A stretch of DNA of 64,000 nucleotides from positions 208,201 through 272,200 of the forward strand of contig JAVYIG010002092.1 of the NCBI GenBank assembly GCA_035222895.1. The letters run 5' to 3'. Below are positions 40,020 through 52,435 of this stretch, piece after piece; within the stretch, counting starts at the first letter, position 1, and the number at the start of each line of letters is the position of its first letter. The notes beneath the pieces were generated by a model. The model did no database searches. It worked only from the letters and a program-made list of their open reading frames with translations, and had not been told where the DNA came from. Both the position numbers and the translations under genes were made by a program. The stretch comes from Strongylocentrotus droebachiensis. Its lineage: Eukaryota; Echinodermata; Echinoidea; Camarodonta; Strongylocentrotidae.

Positions 40020-42791
40020 GCTAAAAGTTATGTCCTTCAACTCCAATAATTTCCTATGCTAATATTTTGCTTCAGATGTCTTCGCGATGCATAAATACTA
40101 GCGTTGGAATAAAAAATTACATAGTATATATCATACAATGTATCATACAATTTATGAACAATTATTACTTCATACATAGAATTCTATAAAGAAAAGGTAC
40201 TTGCTTTCCGAACTCTGCGTGAAAAGATGAGAAAAATAATTCGAAAATCTTTAGGCCTACTTTTCGGACTTGCATTTAAAAAAATGGAAGACAAGTTGGT
40301 ACCATATACATAATATGTCCCGAATGGTAGAAGTTAATTTTAAAGCCCCTATAAAGTGTTGGGAAACCCAAATTCGCCAACAAATTAATAGCAAAATTTC
40401 ACGTAATTGTATCATAATGTGAGAGAGTATGTCATTTAAGACGCATTTCTGCAAAGATCCCCCCCCCCCCGCCATGTTTTGAAGACAAATATTGATAAAA
40501 GAATACATAATTTGGAGTTTCAGTTGTACGCAGATAATTAGATATATATTCTTTCATCAATATTCGACTTCAAACACATTCGTTTTTAAAAACCCTTGCA
40601 GAAACTTGTTTTTAATGACATCCTTTTTCACATTATGATATATACAATTTAAGTGAAATTTTGCCATCAAATTGTTAGTGCTCCCAACAATTTAGAGGTG
40701 CTTTAAAGAGTCGCGCGTAGAAAATTGAAACAAATGTGAAAATTCTTGGATGTGAATCCAGGTGCTGCTATTGGACCATCATCAAAGTTGAACTTTTCCA
40801 AATTTTGCTCCAATTTGTTTATAATTAGACTACTAAAAGACAAAACGTTAACGATTTTGTATTTTTTTTAAGTTACTTTTGAAACATTTTATATTAAGGA
40901 AATATCCTCCTATTTCAAGAACATACCATTTCCCTCACTCGTAGCTTTCTGGTCGGCATGGTGATAGCTTTCTTTAAAAGCCTACTTACTCCTCCAGGTC
41001 ATGAAATAGAAATCTTTTCAAAGGACTGGAGCATGAACTTCATGACATCATTTTTCATGTCCATGATATCCAATGCAAAGAAAAGTCTCACTAGGTACCA
41101 CGAGTTATACAAAATCGCAACAAAACAAGACGTCTCAGATCCGAAGTCAGAATTGATGAAATGGCAAATCTGTGATTTAATTCCACTTTGAGTTTCACGG
41201 AGCAAAGCAATGCTCTGTATAAAATTCGATATTTTCAACCGAAGAAAGTTTTTCACCGGCAATGTCATATAACTATGTCCTTATGTTTGTGTATCGTCAA
41301 CGTCGATCACCTGTAATTCAATGTTGTAGTTAGTAATGACAATTCTTCGATCGCTCGAGTCAATTCAACATTCACCGCTATTTTCAAAGTAGCATAATAA
41401 CATTTATACAAAATGTACCATTCGAAACGTTACTCCGATGAAGATGGAATCGTCCAGAATATCTTATAAAAAAGCCATATATCCTTGCGTGGGCAAGTAT
41501 CATAATGATCATACAGCAGATGAAACGAGTTTCCTTGAAATAACGTTACTAAAGGCAAAACATCAAGCGTCTGGCAAGACTGAGACTGAAGGGCATTCAA
41601 AGACACCCGTAACAGGTGTTTCAAGCAATGTCTTGAAGAATCGACAATCAAGAGATCGTCCCGGTTTTCGAAGTTCATGGACAAATCGCATCAAATGATA
41701 CGCATCCACCAAGTGCGAACATATTTCAAGATCCTCCTCCTCCCGTGTATATTCCACGCGATTCTTGCTAAATTAATACACACCCTTAAAAGCAGTTCCA
41801 GGAAATTTATTGATGAATGAACAGTCGAAGTTTGACTTGGTTCTAGAAGTTCACACTAGACTGAAATTGTGAAAGAACAGTATAGCACACATCATGCGAC
41901 CGAGTGCGAACCACGGGTACGATACCCCTAAGAGTCCTATAACCACGTACATAAGTCTTGAGCATGTTAAGTATAATAGCACTTATCTCGCCACTTGAAC
42001 GCTTAAATAGCAGCATTGTTAGTGAGCCATGTGTACATATAGAGAATACGTTAATTAAACATAGGTGTACATTTGAGGTACGGCAATTAAAAAAAGCAGT
42101 GTGTGTCTCTAGCCAACGTACGAGCACAGGCGATCTTTCTGTTGACTTTAAAGAAAGAAATAGTTTAGCTTTTTTTTTGTTCTTCGTTCTTTTTGTTCTG
42201 GTATATGTAAATTCGAATTCTCAATGTTTATTATCTTTGTAGTGTTTCATATATTATTATTTGTTTATTCATTAATTCATTTATTTATTTATTTATTTTT
42301 ATTTGGACTTGCTTGGGGAAATTCGCGATTATATCATATGATAGCCTTTTTGGAAAATATCTGCTAGCTGATAGAATCATTTTTAAACCGTTATAAAATA
42401 ACACTAGACCAAACTTCTTCCCCCCCCCCCCCAAGGAAAAGAGGGGGTAGGTCGTCACAGTCACAGGAATGCAATATTTTTAGATTTTAACCATTTTACT
42501 ATGCTATGTGTTCATGTATTTGGATCATCAGCATCACTAAAATAATTATAATAATACGTTTTTCTTTACTTATACCGTTTCCTGGATTAATCATAATGGA
42601 TTTATCAATCTTTTTGTCGATAACACTTAGTAGCTCCCATAATCACCTTTAACACAGTGTTAGCGGATATTTATACATTTCCTGACGTAGGCCTTTATAG
42701 CCACTGGTTGTAACTTGTGTTTAAATAGTCGTCATTAATAAGATAGGGAATGGACCACAAGTTGACCATTGTTAATAAAAGAGAAAAGACA
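40020..42791. other. presumed intron, no gene called
   Basis: Several short overlapping frames near 40958-41268 and 41430-41757 on both strands are slightly longer than chance but show no domain, splice context or conservation cue. C runs near 40460 and 42420. Confidence 0.4.
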
Positions 42792-43127
42792 ATTGAAGGC
42801 ATAGTAACGTCTAAGGGACGCTACAAATATAAGCCTATTGCGAAAGAAACTATTCAAAAGTTGTTCTGAATTACATTATCTAGCACTAGTGTATTACTTT
42901 CTTCTGTTTGTTGTTTACCTGTTGAAGAAAGACTTGAATCCTGTTATTAACATCAATACCATTGTGGGTCGTAGAGTAAAGACATTATTGAAGGCCATTA
43001 CAAATGTAGGCCTATTGCCAAAGAAACTGTTCAAACGTTGTTCTGAATTACATTATCTAGCGCTAATGTATTACTTTCTTCTCGTTGTTGTTTACCTGTT
43101 GAAGAAAGACTAGAATCCTGTTATTAA
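42792..43127. repeat. direct duplication, two copies about 194 bp apart
   Basis: Copy 1 (42792-42951) and copy 2 (42986-43127) share TGTTCTGAATTACATTATCT, TGTTTACCTGTTGAAGAAAG and AATCCTGTTATTAA. Copy 2 is interrupted at its 3' end by the TTAA MITE at 43124-43806. Confidence 0.85.
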
Positions 43128-43806
43128 AGGAAACCGAACCCCAAGCACTAACTTTACTTATTCTGAGAGATTTATTATGTTATTACCCATACATCTACAA
43201 GATTCCCCCACCAAAGTATATGAGAGAGGTATAAAGCAAAAATAAAGTACATTTTCTCAGCACGACAGCGAAGTCGTATATCAAGTAAATGTATTCAATT
43301 TTATGGATGCTTCTTTCTCAGACGTGTGTGGCAATGAAGCATTTCATTCACCTGCTATTATCCTTTGTACTATAATTGCCAGAACGCAAATTGCATAAAT
43401 TAGTTAGTGCTCTTCTGGGGTGAAGGTTTCTCATAAATGAAATAGATTTGTCAACTGCTATAGTGTAGTATTTATAAATGAATTTATTGTGCCCCTATTA
43501 TTTATTTTTCACTTAATATCAGTTGTTATTTTTTTTCATTGAAAAGTAAAGGTTTTGTTATTGATTTAAAAATTCTTTCCAACTAAAGCTTGGTGCATGA
43601 TACATTACAACGTCAACAGATACGTCACATTTTTAAGAAAATGGCTGCGCCCATATCATGCTGAAAGGTATCACATCATGCCAGGAATAACTTCATTTAT
43701 ATATATCTTGTACATTTTCGTAAGGAATGTTGTACATGAAAGGGCAGGAATACATCTCCTTTTTCAGAATACCTACACTTATTCTTTTGGTTTAGGTTTC
43801 CTTTAA
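43124..43806. mobile_element. TTAA MITE, family TTAAAGGAAACC
   Basis: TTAAAGGAAACCGAACCCC at the left and GGTTTAGGTTTCCTTTAA at the right, TTAA on both sides. The first copy of the neighbouring duplication preserves the uninterrupted site, CCTGTTATTAACATCA, matching the element's left flank joined to its right flank. Interior has no ORF of note. Confidence 0.75.
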
Positions 43807-45149
43807 CATCATCATTAAGTGGAAACGGCCACTATAGGTGACAAATGTAAGTCAGATGTCATTCAGAATCAGATGACCATGTTTAATTCGGGTCTGATTA
43901 GCCAGAGCAAATACCACTATCTACTTCAAAATGTTTCGATCATGTTCTAACAATGTAAAACATGTGATACATTTTAGATAGCTACTGCTTACCTTGAAAT
44001 GATACGTAGCTACTGTGACGTACATCTAAGTTCAAACAACATTTATTTTGTAGCGTTAATTCTTTTATTTCATTTTAGGGGCTGCTTTTCTTTCGACTTT
44101 AAACAAAATTTTAATGGAAATCTGTTATGTTCGCATGCTTTTTTCGAAATAGATGAACTCTGTAAACTTCGAGGGGAAGATTGCATACAGAATTCACTGT
44201 TAGTGTCAATTATTATCTGCTTTGATAATCAAATTCCAATTCATGTTTGTTTTTCTTTTGTTACTTTTATCGTTATACATAGTTAAAGAGGAATATTTTG
44301 ATACCATATCGTTAATTGGTTGTCATTGATATGTACTTCAGATTTGTATCGTTCCTTAATGAGTGTTTGAGCTAAAATATAGTTCATACAGTCTACAGAT
44401 GTTAAGATCCAATTTGGGGAATTAAAATATGATTTTGGACTTTGACGTTATAATAATAAACTTCACCTTATAGCACTACAGTCATGCCAGTAGTAATCAA
44501 TTATTTGTTTGTATAGGATTTTTGTTTAAGTGTGATTGTGGAGTTTATTTCTTGTAAGAACATCGGATTTTTAAAGGATATTTTGACAATTATTTGATGT
44601 ATATTGTATGTTTTATATTGTATATCTAACCCCTCCCAAAAATATATTTATATTTATATTAATAACAATGATAATGATTATGATATTAATATTATTGATA
44701 TTGATAATGATGAAATCGGATTTTTGTTGGTAATAGTTTAAAACAATTTTAGACGTAATATTTAGGCCTACAAAGAAACCTGAACATGGTCACGTTTTTC
44801 TCTATCTTTCATTTTGCTAGTCGGAGAATGTGAGTATATTGGAAATGGGGACCTACAACATTTATACAATTTCTATTTTAATTCGTCAAAAATTGTTGGG
44901 ACTGTAACCAATGGGGGGGGGGGTGGCTCCTCTCCCCTATGCACACTAAAGAAGAATCCTTGGTCCACCACTGAATGAGAATCTATTTCATTTTTTTTTC
45001 TTTCTTTAGCTTGTCAGAGAATTTTGGGGTTGTAAAAAAAAAAATCCCATTTTTCTTTCTCTCATATTTATATTTCTTTTTGGCTCCTGCTCGGATGAGA
45101 ATCCTGTGTCTGCTACTGAAGAAAGAAAAATATAGTTTTTGTACAATGT
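43807..45149. other. presumed intron, no gene recognised
   Basis: AT-rich; the 95-codon frame at 43999-44286 has no supporting signal. G run near 44914. Confidence 0.45.
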
Positions 45150-45440
45150 AACTGTAGAGGTGTCGGTCTCTAGTTGGTAAGTCACAGAACAGTGGATCAC
45201 ATGGTTCACGGTTCAAGTCCCGCCGCGGCACCTAGGTCCTTTGGCAAGACATTAATCTACATTTGCCACTCTCCACCCAGGTGCAGTAAATTATGTACCC
45301 AGAAGGCTTTCTCCTTGAATGATATAGCGCCTAATCATTGCGGCTAAGCTACAACCGGGGTAATAATGTAATACTTGATATTGCGCAGTAGAGTATATTC
45401 ATACAGAAGCTGCGCTATATTCATGACACATTATTATGTA
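45150..45440 (+). mobile_element. tRNA-derived SINE, family B
   Basis: A-box-like TCTAGTTGGTAAGTC, B box CGGTTCAAGTCCCGCC, body TTTGGCAAGACATTAATCT and GCCACTCTCCACCCAGGTG, 3' end with ATATAGCGCC and GCGCTATATTCATG near an ATTATTATG tail. Confidence 0.75.
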
Positions 45441-47084
45441 TTTCTATCTTGGAGAGAGTCAGGAATATGTTTCGATAAAAAGAAGTAATTTTTGGTTCTC
45501 TCTCTCTCTCTCTCTCTCATTTCCTCTTCTTCTTCACATTGTACATGGTATAATTTCGCGAAGAGGCACAAAAACGCCAGCAATGTTTGCCTAAAAGATC
45601 TACGAAAGGTCGGCACACAAACACGATTTATTGTTAGCTACCGGGTGTTGTGCTTTGGTCTTATATTTAGCAATGGTTAGTGGCATGTCGCACCAAAACA
45701 CACCCCATTTTTTCTCTCTAGAATCGTTGAAAGTCACAGTACAAAATGTCAAACACAATAATGGGTCAATGCACATCTTGACTCTTGTCATGATTAATAA
45801 TTACTTATAATGTGTTATATTGCATTTGGATTCAACTAATATCAACAATAGCTGAGTACAGCCCTATATATCGATGTGCATTATCCTTTTAACACGTAAT
45901 AAGAATTAATATGTCGTTAAAATTCTCAAAAACAAGTTTTAGCCAAAGCTTTTATCGAGGGAGGGGGGTTAATTACGAGGAAAAGAAACCCCTACCCTTT
46001 TTCTTTTCAAGGGATCGGTGCCGTCTAGAAGGCTCCGAAAAAGGAGGCCGTATTTTTCAATTTTGTTTTGGTATCATTTCTCTTTTTCTGTAATCCCTAA
46101 ACAGATTGTGAGGGTGGGGCAGTTTTTTTAGCCCCCCCCCCCCCTTACCTCCTTCCCGGATCAGCCTGATATGTATCATCGGTATAAACACCCACGCAGT
46201 TCGATCTCAATCCATCGAGGTTTATTCTTTCCGTTATGTTTGCTAACGTCTTTACGTCTGGGCTTCAAACTACCCACAAAGGAAAGGTTTTGATGCCCGA
46301 AGTTAGAGAGCATTGACGATGAATACAAACGAACTGTATCTTTATAAAACACTGAATAACAATATCGTCTTCGCCTGGTTGCAAATGGGAAATTGAAAGG
46401 GGTATTCACAGTGGAAGAGGGTGCCAAAAGGGTCGCCGACAGTTTTAAATTTATATTTAATGGCTGGGCTGTTGTTGCCGAAATTGATAGCAGGGAAAAC
46501 AACTTTAGAAGGTTATCGTAACTTTTGGCTATGAGAAGGAAGACAATCTCAAAGCGAGAGAGTCTTACCCCCTTACCAAACACGAGTAGATGACCATAAG
46601 TAATACTACTTTAAATGTATACACTTTCAAAATGCGTCGGTAGATATTTCGCACGGGATTAGATATCCTCATTCTCTCTTTATTTATATCTTTATGTTTC
46701 ATCTCGTTCCCATTTCTCTATCTGTCCTATATTATTTTCCTTTCGTTGCAGTATCTCTATCTTTTTTCTCTTTTGCTATCTGAATATCTGTCGCTCTCCT
46801 CACCCGGTAATTCCTGTTTATTTTCCTCATTTCTACCTCATCCTCTTCTATTTCCCATCTTCTTGTTTCGCTGTTTTATGCATCATTAATCCATTATTCT
46901 TCATGTTGCTTGTTAAAAAAATTCTCCCTATTTTCAATTTCATGGTGTTGGTTTCTTTCAATTTTCAAAATCATGGTTGTTGGTTTCAAATTCTTTGGGT
47001 TAGATTCTATGAAGATAATAAATTCTTTAAATGATACTCTCGCTTTCCGTGACAAAATAAATATTTTATCTGCGTAGCTTCCTC
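45441..47084. other. presumed intron, no gene recognised
   Basis: (CT)n at 45499-45520 and C run near 46132. The 135-codon minus frame at 46176-46583 is not supported by splice signals or a domain. Confidence 0.4.
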
Positions 47085-47151
47085 CCCCCCCCCCCCCTCT
47101 CCACGCTCACAATATACCCCAAAACTTTAACGTATGCGTCAAACTACAGAA

Positions 47152-47182
<31 letters not shown>

Positions 47183-47345
47183 ACGCAAACACGTACACGC
47201 ACACATACACGGGCGCGCACACTGTCTTCGAATCTTTCTCTCTCTCTCTCTCTCTCTTACTTTCTTTCTTTCCTTTTCTCTTTCTCTCCCCTTCTCTCTC
47301 TCTCTCTCTTTCCCCTCTCTCTATCCCCCCCCCTCTCTCTCTCTT
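47085..47345 (+). repeat. poly-C, (CA)n and (CT)n compound microsatellite
   Basis: C runs near 47085 and 47152, (CA)n near 47168-47184, (CT)n and (CTTT)n from 47233 to 47345. Confidence 0.97.
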
Positions 47346-47864
47346 CCAAACATTGTGTTGGGCAGACGAAACAATTTTCCATTGACTTCGCGTGAATAAA
47401 AGGAAGCTGTGGTAGCATTGAACAGTATGTGTAGTACGAAGTCCTCCAACACAGGTAAACGATATGAGTAACACCTATGAGGGAGGTAATCGAAAAATAA
47501 TCAAAGGGTAGTTTGAATTTCAAAACAAGACAATGATATTTACGCTTAAGTCAGTTCAAGGTGCATTTCATGGGCAGATACAGACACGGCAGTTGACAAA
47601 ACATAGGTGGGTAAATCACAGGGAGAAAGATGTAACTGACTTTAAAAAATAAAAATAAAAAATATATACAAAATCAGTGATGATTATAATTCTCATCGTG
47701 ACTCCCGCCCAAAATGTCCGAGAAGCACATGGACGTCTGTACAATGGTCATCATGCTTTACAGCAATGTCAACAAGATTTAAAGGGTTTATAATTTTATA
47801 AGGATAATTTGTCTTTAATACATGTGTATATGTGTACTTGGGTTTGTACACATGTGTATCAATC

Positions 47865-48050
47865 ATACATGATTATTTATGTCTGGGGACCGACCCTTAA
47901 CGTCACCATCCGAAAGACGTGACTCAGTCTCGAGCGAGGGTCCGCCTGGGTCAGTTTGTAAGCGAAGACAGATAGAGCTAACCGTAGCGGGTACATTACC
48001 GCTAGACCAACTCACATCAGATACGGGAAAACAGGGTACACGCGCCTCAT
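47865..48050 (-). mobile_element. SINE-like tRNA-derived fragment
   Basis: On the minus strand GTTGGTCTAGCGGTAATGTA resembles an A box and TCGGATGGTGACGTTAAGGG resembles a SINE body. The 70-codon plus-strand frame over it is probably incidental. Confidence 0.4.
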
Positions 48051-49744
48051 CCAATGTGATGGCAAAAATGGAACGAAAGAAACTAGAATAAGAAATTGAG
48101 AGAGGGGGGATGGACGGTACAAAAATAAATGATACGACCCCTCGTCCCATTCCCATCTACCTATGCCTGATCGCTTTGCTCCCTCTCACTCCATCAACCT
48201 GACAAGACTCAAGCCATCCCCCTCCCCCCTCCCTAAAAATGACAAGAGCACCTTTACAACGGTATCATATGATAGACCTCATCATGTTTTATACCGTTAC
48301 GAGAAAGAAATTGAGTTATATTCTTTACTCTTAAATTCCGCCCCTTCAGCAAGATATTGTACTTTAAAAGAGATAAAACTAATAATTAAACAAACAATTT
48401 CAGCTACTATTGCGATATTTCGTTGTTGTTGTGTGGAATCACAATACGCCACGTAAGTAGTTCAAGTGAAGCAAGATAAAAACAAAATATAAAAGTGAGC
48501 AAAATATTTGTTAAAAGAAGATTCGTAAATTATTTAAGAAATTTCATCTCGCATTTCAGTCTCCCTCATCGGATTGATAAACAGCTGAAGGTAACATCCT
48601 CTTGAATTCAAGGATCCTCTTGAATCATTCAATTTTTAAACATTTACAAACGTTTTTTTTCTCCACATGTACGGTTCAGTAATGGATTTATCCCCAATTC
48701 AACCGTCATAAATATTGAATAGTGTATAGGTTACATTTATTATTTACAGCGTAGATAGTTTTTAGTTTTCGTTTTGTAGATAATAATTCAATATTTATGA
48801 CGACTTTCAGCTGAACGCTTAATAATGAAAGGTGTAGTTTCCTCGAAATATATATGTGGATAACAGAATAGTGACCATAAGCGGTTTTGGAGGGGAGTCC
48901 AGGGCCAACCCCCTCCCCCCCCCCCCCCCCCCACCCGCAACAACAACAAATGTTGATTATAAATGAATTTAAACCAAAATATTACAGAACCGGTTCTGGT
49001 AGTGACGTAAATTTAAGCATTTTTTTCTTCAACCTCTTCTTCTTCTTCTCCGTCTTCTTTTCCTTTTTTTCTTCTTCTTCTTCTTTTTCTTCTTCTTCAT
49101 ATTTCACTTCTTCTCTGCTTCCTCCTCCGTTTTTTTCGGTTTGGTCTTCCTATTCTAATAAAAGATTTATTGAAGTCCTGATCTATCTTTAGACTATAGG
49201 GAGCTAGGGCAAATGCATTAATTATATGTTCCATAGAACTCGCACTATATCAATATATTAGCAGTAAGCCAACGAACCTGAAATTTGTACATGCATGACA
49301 TATATGGGACACAACTCACCTTAATATAATTTAGCGTCAATACATTGTTTTTATTTTATTTTTTTGTTTTGTAATTGTATGCATTCTTTTACCATCAGCT
49401 AGTAGAATTCAATAAAAGCGAGCAAGTAAAATAAACGAGAAAGCCCAGGAAACGTCTTTGTACAGATTCTTGTCATAAAATGGGCATGGATGAGAGAGAA
49501 TTGTTTCCATGGAAACTAATAGCACCTGTCGGTTTGGCAATGAAAGCATCGGTATGTATTGTTCGCGGTAAAGCCTCTATTCAAATGAGATTGTCGCCAG
49601 GTTGAGATTGAACTCGCGTCATAGTTCTAACACGTACATAATGCGTATTCGACTTGTTCACACTGTTTGTAGGCAAAGTTGTCGAATCAATATTCAAGGA
49701 TTTCATAACTACATTCAATCTATACCGTTATTTACAAGCCAAAA
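48051..49744. other. presumed intron, simple repeats
   Basis: C run near 48906-48932 and a (CTT)n tract at about 49028-49130. No coding signal. Confidence 0.5.
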
Positions 49745-50045
49745 TATTCCTCACCATGGTTAATATAATATTCCGCTTTTATATAGCGCTTAATACAATG
49801 TCTCTAAGCGATTTACAGATTTACTATTACCCCGGTCATTTGGATTAAGTGCTTGCTTGCACACAATGTTTACACAATCTCCACTCCCTGGGGAGCATTC
49901 CAGCCAGGCGTTACTTGACGCTCAAAAACTGTTTACACCAACAATGACGTTCGCATCCTACCGGGTACCCATTTATCACCTGACTGGAGAATAGCAAGTG
50001 CAGGTTAATATCTTGCCAAAGGATGGTTGACATGCAAATATCAGA
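49745..50045 (-). mobile_element. SINE, central domain and 3' end
   Basis: On the minus strand CCTTTGGCAAGATATTAACC, CAGTCAGGTGATAAATGGGT and CCCGGTAGGATGCGAACGTC, ending AGCGCTATATAAAAGCGGAA and ATATTATATTAACC. This is the conserved body-plus-tail layout of deuterostome SINEs. Confidence 0.6.
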
Positions 50046-50358
50046 CATAACCATGTAAGCTATTATTGAACAGACAAGACTCGTATCTTATAAGAAAATA
50101 CGATCATACTAATTTTGATCATGTTAGTAAAAGTGGTTTATGTGTACATGTATCGCATTTTTTTCATCAAACACTCCAGCCTTTGAAATTCCATAAACCA
50201 TTTCATATGAACATACTTATCTTCTGTGAAAATTCACATTGGCCAATTTTTCCTGATGCATTGTTTTACTCCCATCCCAAACATCATTATTTTTTTCTGT
50301 TTAAAACATTAAGTTTTGTAAAAGATTATCACGCCTTCAAGCTTAGCTTATGTGGCAA

Positions 50359-50373
50359 TCCTTCCTCGTGGTT
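50359..50373. repeat. target-site duplication of the 50-kb LINE, left
   Basis: TCCTTCCTCGTGGTT, identical to 53755-53769, directly followed by the T run that is the LINE's poly(A) on the minus strand. Confidence 0.92.
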
Positions 50374-50540
50374 TTTTTTTTTCTCTTTAACCTCAATCAG
50401 AGGAACTTTATTATTCAAATTGACATTCCTTTTTGTTTCTTTTCCTTCAAATAAACAAATTCAACTCATATACAATCATAAACAAATAAAATATTGCAAC
50501 GTCCCATTAGTTTGTTCATGAGTACATCTGTTTTCGTTGT

Positions 50541-52433
50541 CTACAGCATCTCAATTAATTTCTGTACCATATTGTTATTTTCTCTTTTAATACTTTTACA
50601 GTTCAAATAAAATGTCAACTCATATTTAAGACTACGATATAGAGTTCTCGCATGTGTTCTATTAAATGATTGTAAATTCTTTATGTGGTTTCTATATATT
50701 ACATACTCAGCAAAATTTATTATTAAATTTACTAAATGACAAATTGAGTTTTCAACTTCATAACCAAGTATTAAAATCTGTTCAGTCATCTGAATATTTA
50801 GACCACATAAATTGAAGATTACACCTGAAACAATTCTCCAAAACAATCTTACGTTTTCACACTCCAACATCATATGCTTAGTAGTTTCTAGCGTATTACA
50901 TATCTCACATGTATTATAATCTAAGATCTTCCATTTGCATAAATTGTATCGTGATGGTAAAATCATATGCAAAAGTTTAAAGTTAAATTCTCTGATTTTA
51001 TTATTCCGTACAACATGAAATTTAAACTGTAGAACAGATGACCAATTAAAATCCGCATGTAAGTGTAGTCGTTGTTGCCATGCGTTTAAAATATATGGTT
51101 TTTTCTTATTTTTTTGCACAATCAGTGAATATATTATTTTCGTATTAAGTTTTGACAAATCTATCATATCCCCTGTCGAAATCTCAATGGTCTGTAAATC
51201 AATTACTTCATCACGTTCTACATCTTGTGATTTACGCAACCATACCAAGGGGAAAGCCTTTTTCAACATAGCAAACTTAAAAGCAAATAACATTTTGGGT
51301 AACCCATATCTTTGGGCAGTTTCGTCAGAGTTTTTCCATCGACCGTCATTAAGAACATGGTGTACTCTTTTTATTCCTCCTCTCTCCCACACCTTAAAAT
51401 GAAGCATTCGGTTCCTTATTTTAATATTACTATTATTCCATAGTATCGTTCTCATTATGTTATTCGTCCCCTCAATATTTACATATTTTAGTTCAGACCA
51501 TGTACAAAGCAAATCAAAGTAAAAATATGGCAAATTTGCTGTTTTACATAATTTTTCCATGTCTTTCTTGTGACAGTTAAATTCTAAACATAAGGGTATT
51601 CCCCCAACCTTGTCAATCCAATAGGAAAACACTGTTTTCCATGAGGTATTTTGACAGTTCAAATATTTCATTATCCATGAAAGACGCAATGCACTAACTC
51701 TAGCTTCCAGATCAATCATTCCCAACCCCCCACTTGTAACATCATTAATACAAATATTTCTTCTTATTTTTTCTGTTTTTGAGCGCCACAAAAAGGAGTA
51801 TAATAACTTATTAATTCTTTTGATGGCATCTTTGGGTGCTGGAACAGCAGTAGCCACATATACTATTTGTGATGCAGCTAGCATCTTTATAACTGTGATT
51901 TTCCCGTAGTACGTCAGATGACGCATTTTCCACAAATCTAAAATTCTTTTAATCTTGTCAATTTTTCCTTCCCAATTTAGTGTTTCTACTTCTTTTATAT
52001 TCATCCCTACATAAATCCCAAGAAATTTAAATGGATCGTTTGAAAAAGCCAATCCTTCAATTTCATTTGCATCACATCTTTGTGAAAGCTGCATTATTTT
52101 CGATTTATCCCAATTCACCAAAATACCAGCATATCTGCCAATTTTTTTTATTTCGTCCATTGCATGTCTCACTGACGCAAGTGAACTGAGTGTCATTACC
52201 GTGTCGTCTGCATATTGTGCAATTTTAATTTCTGTTTCAAGTCCTTCATGATTTTTATCTAGAACTTTTATACCTTTAATATCTTTATTTTGATTCACCT
52301 TTAACGCTAAGATTTCTGCAGTAATAATAAATAACAATGCTGATAGTGGGCATCCTTGCCTTACACCTTTCTCAATTGTGAAATTTTCTGAGAGCCATCC
52401 ATAATTCATAACACTACCACATGCATTGTGATA
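50541..52433 (-). pseudogene. LINE reverse transcriptase, C-terminal segment
   Basis: Continues after the MITE as YHNACGSVMNYGWLS, then EKGVRQGCPLSALLFIITAE, the catalytic AQYADDTVMTL and a C-terminal zinc-knuckle-like CEIC...H...C before the stop at 50541-50543. Removing the MITE and one TA restores the frame across the junction (IRTL then YHNACG). The listed longer frame starting at 52598 begins inside the MITE and is an artefact at its N-terminus. Confidence 0.92.
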
Positions 52434-52435
52434 TA

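Noticed and set aside
40958..41268. Overlapping 77- and 89-codon ORFs on opposite strands
   Set aside because: Neither shows a domain or supporting splice sites; mirrored open frames are expected by chance.
41430..41757. Three overlapping 64-86 codon ORFs
   Set aside because: Hydrophilic low-information frames without splice or start support; kept only as unexplained intron sequence.
46176..46583. 135-codon minus-strand ORF
   Set aside because: No domain, no splice context, composition like the surrounding intron.
50066..50521. 151-codon plus-strand ORF
   Set aside because: Spans the LINE 3' end, its poly-T and its target duplication; no domain.
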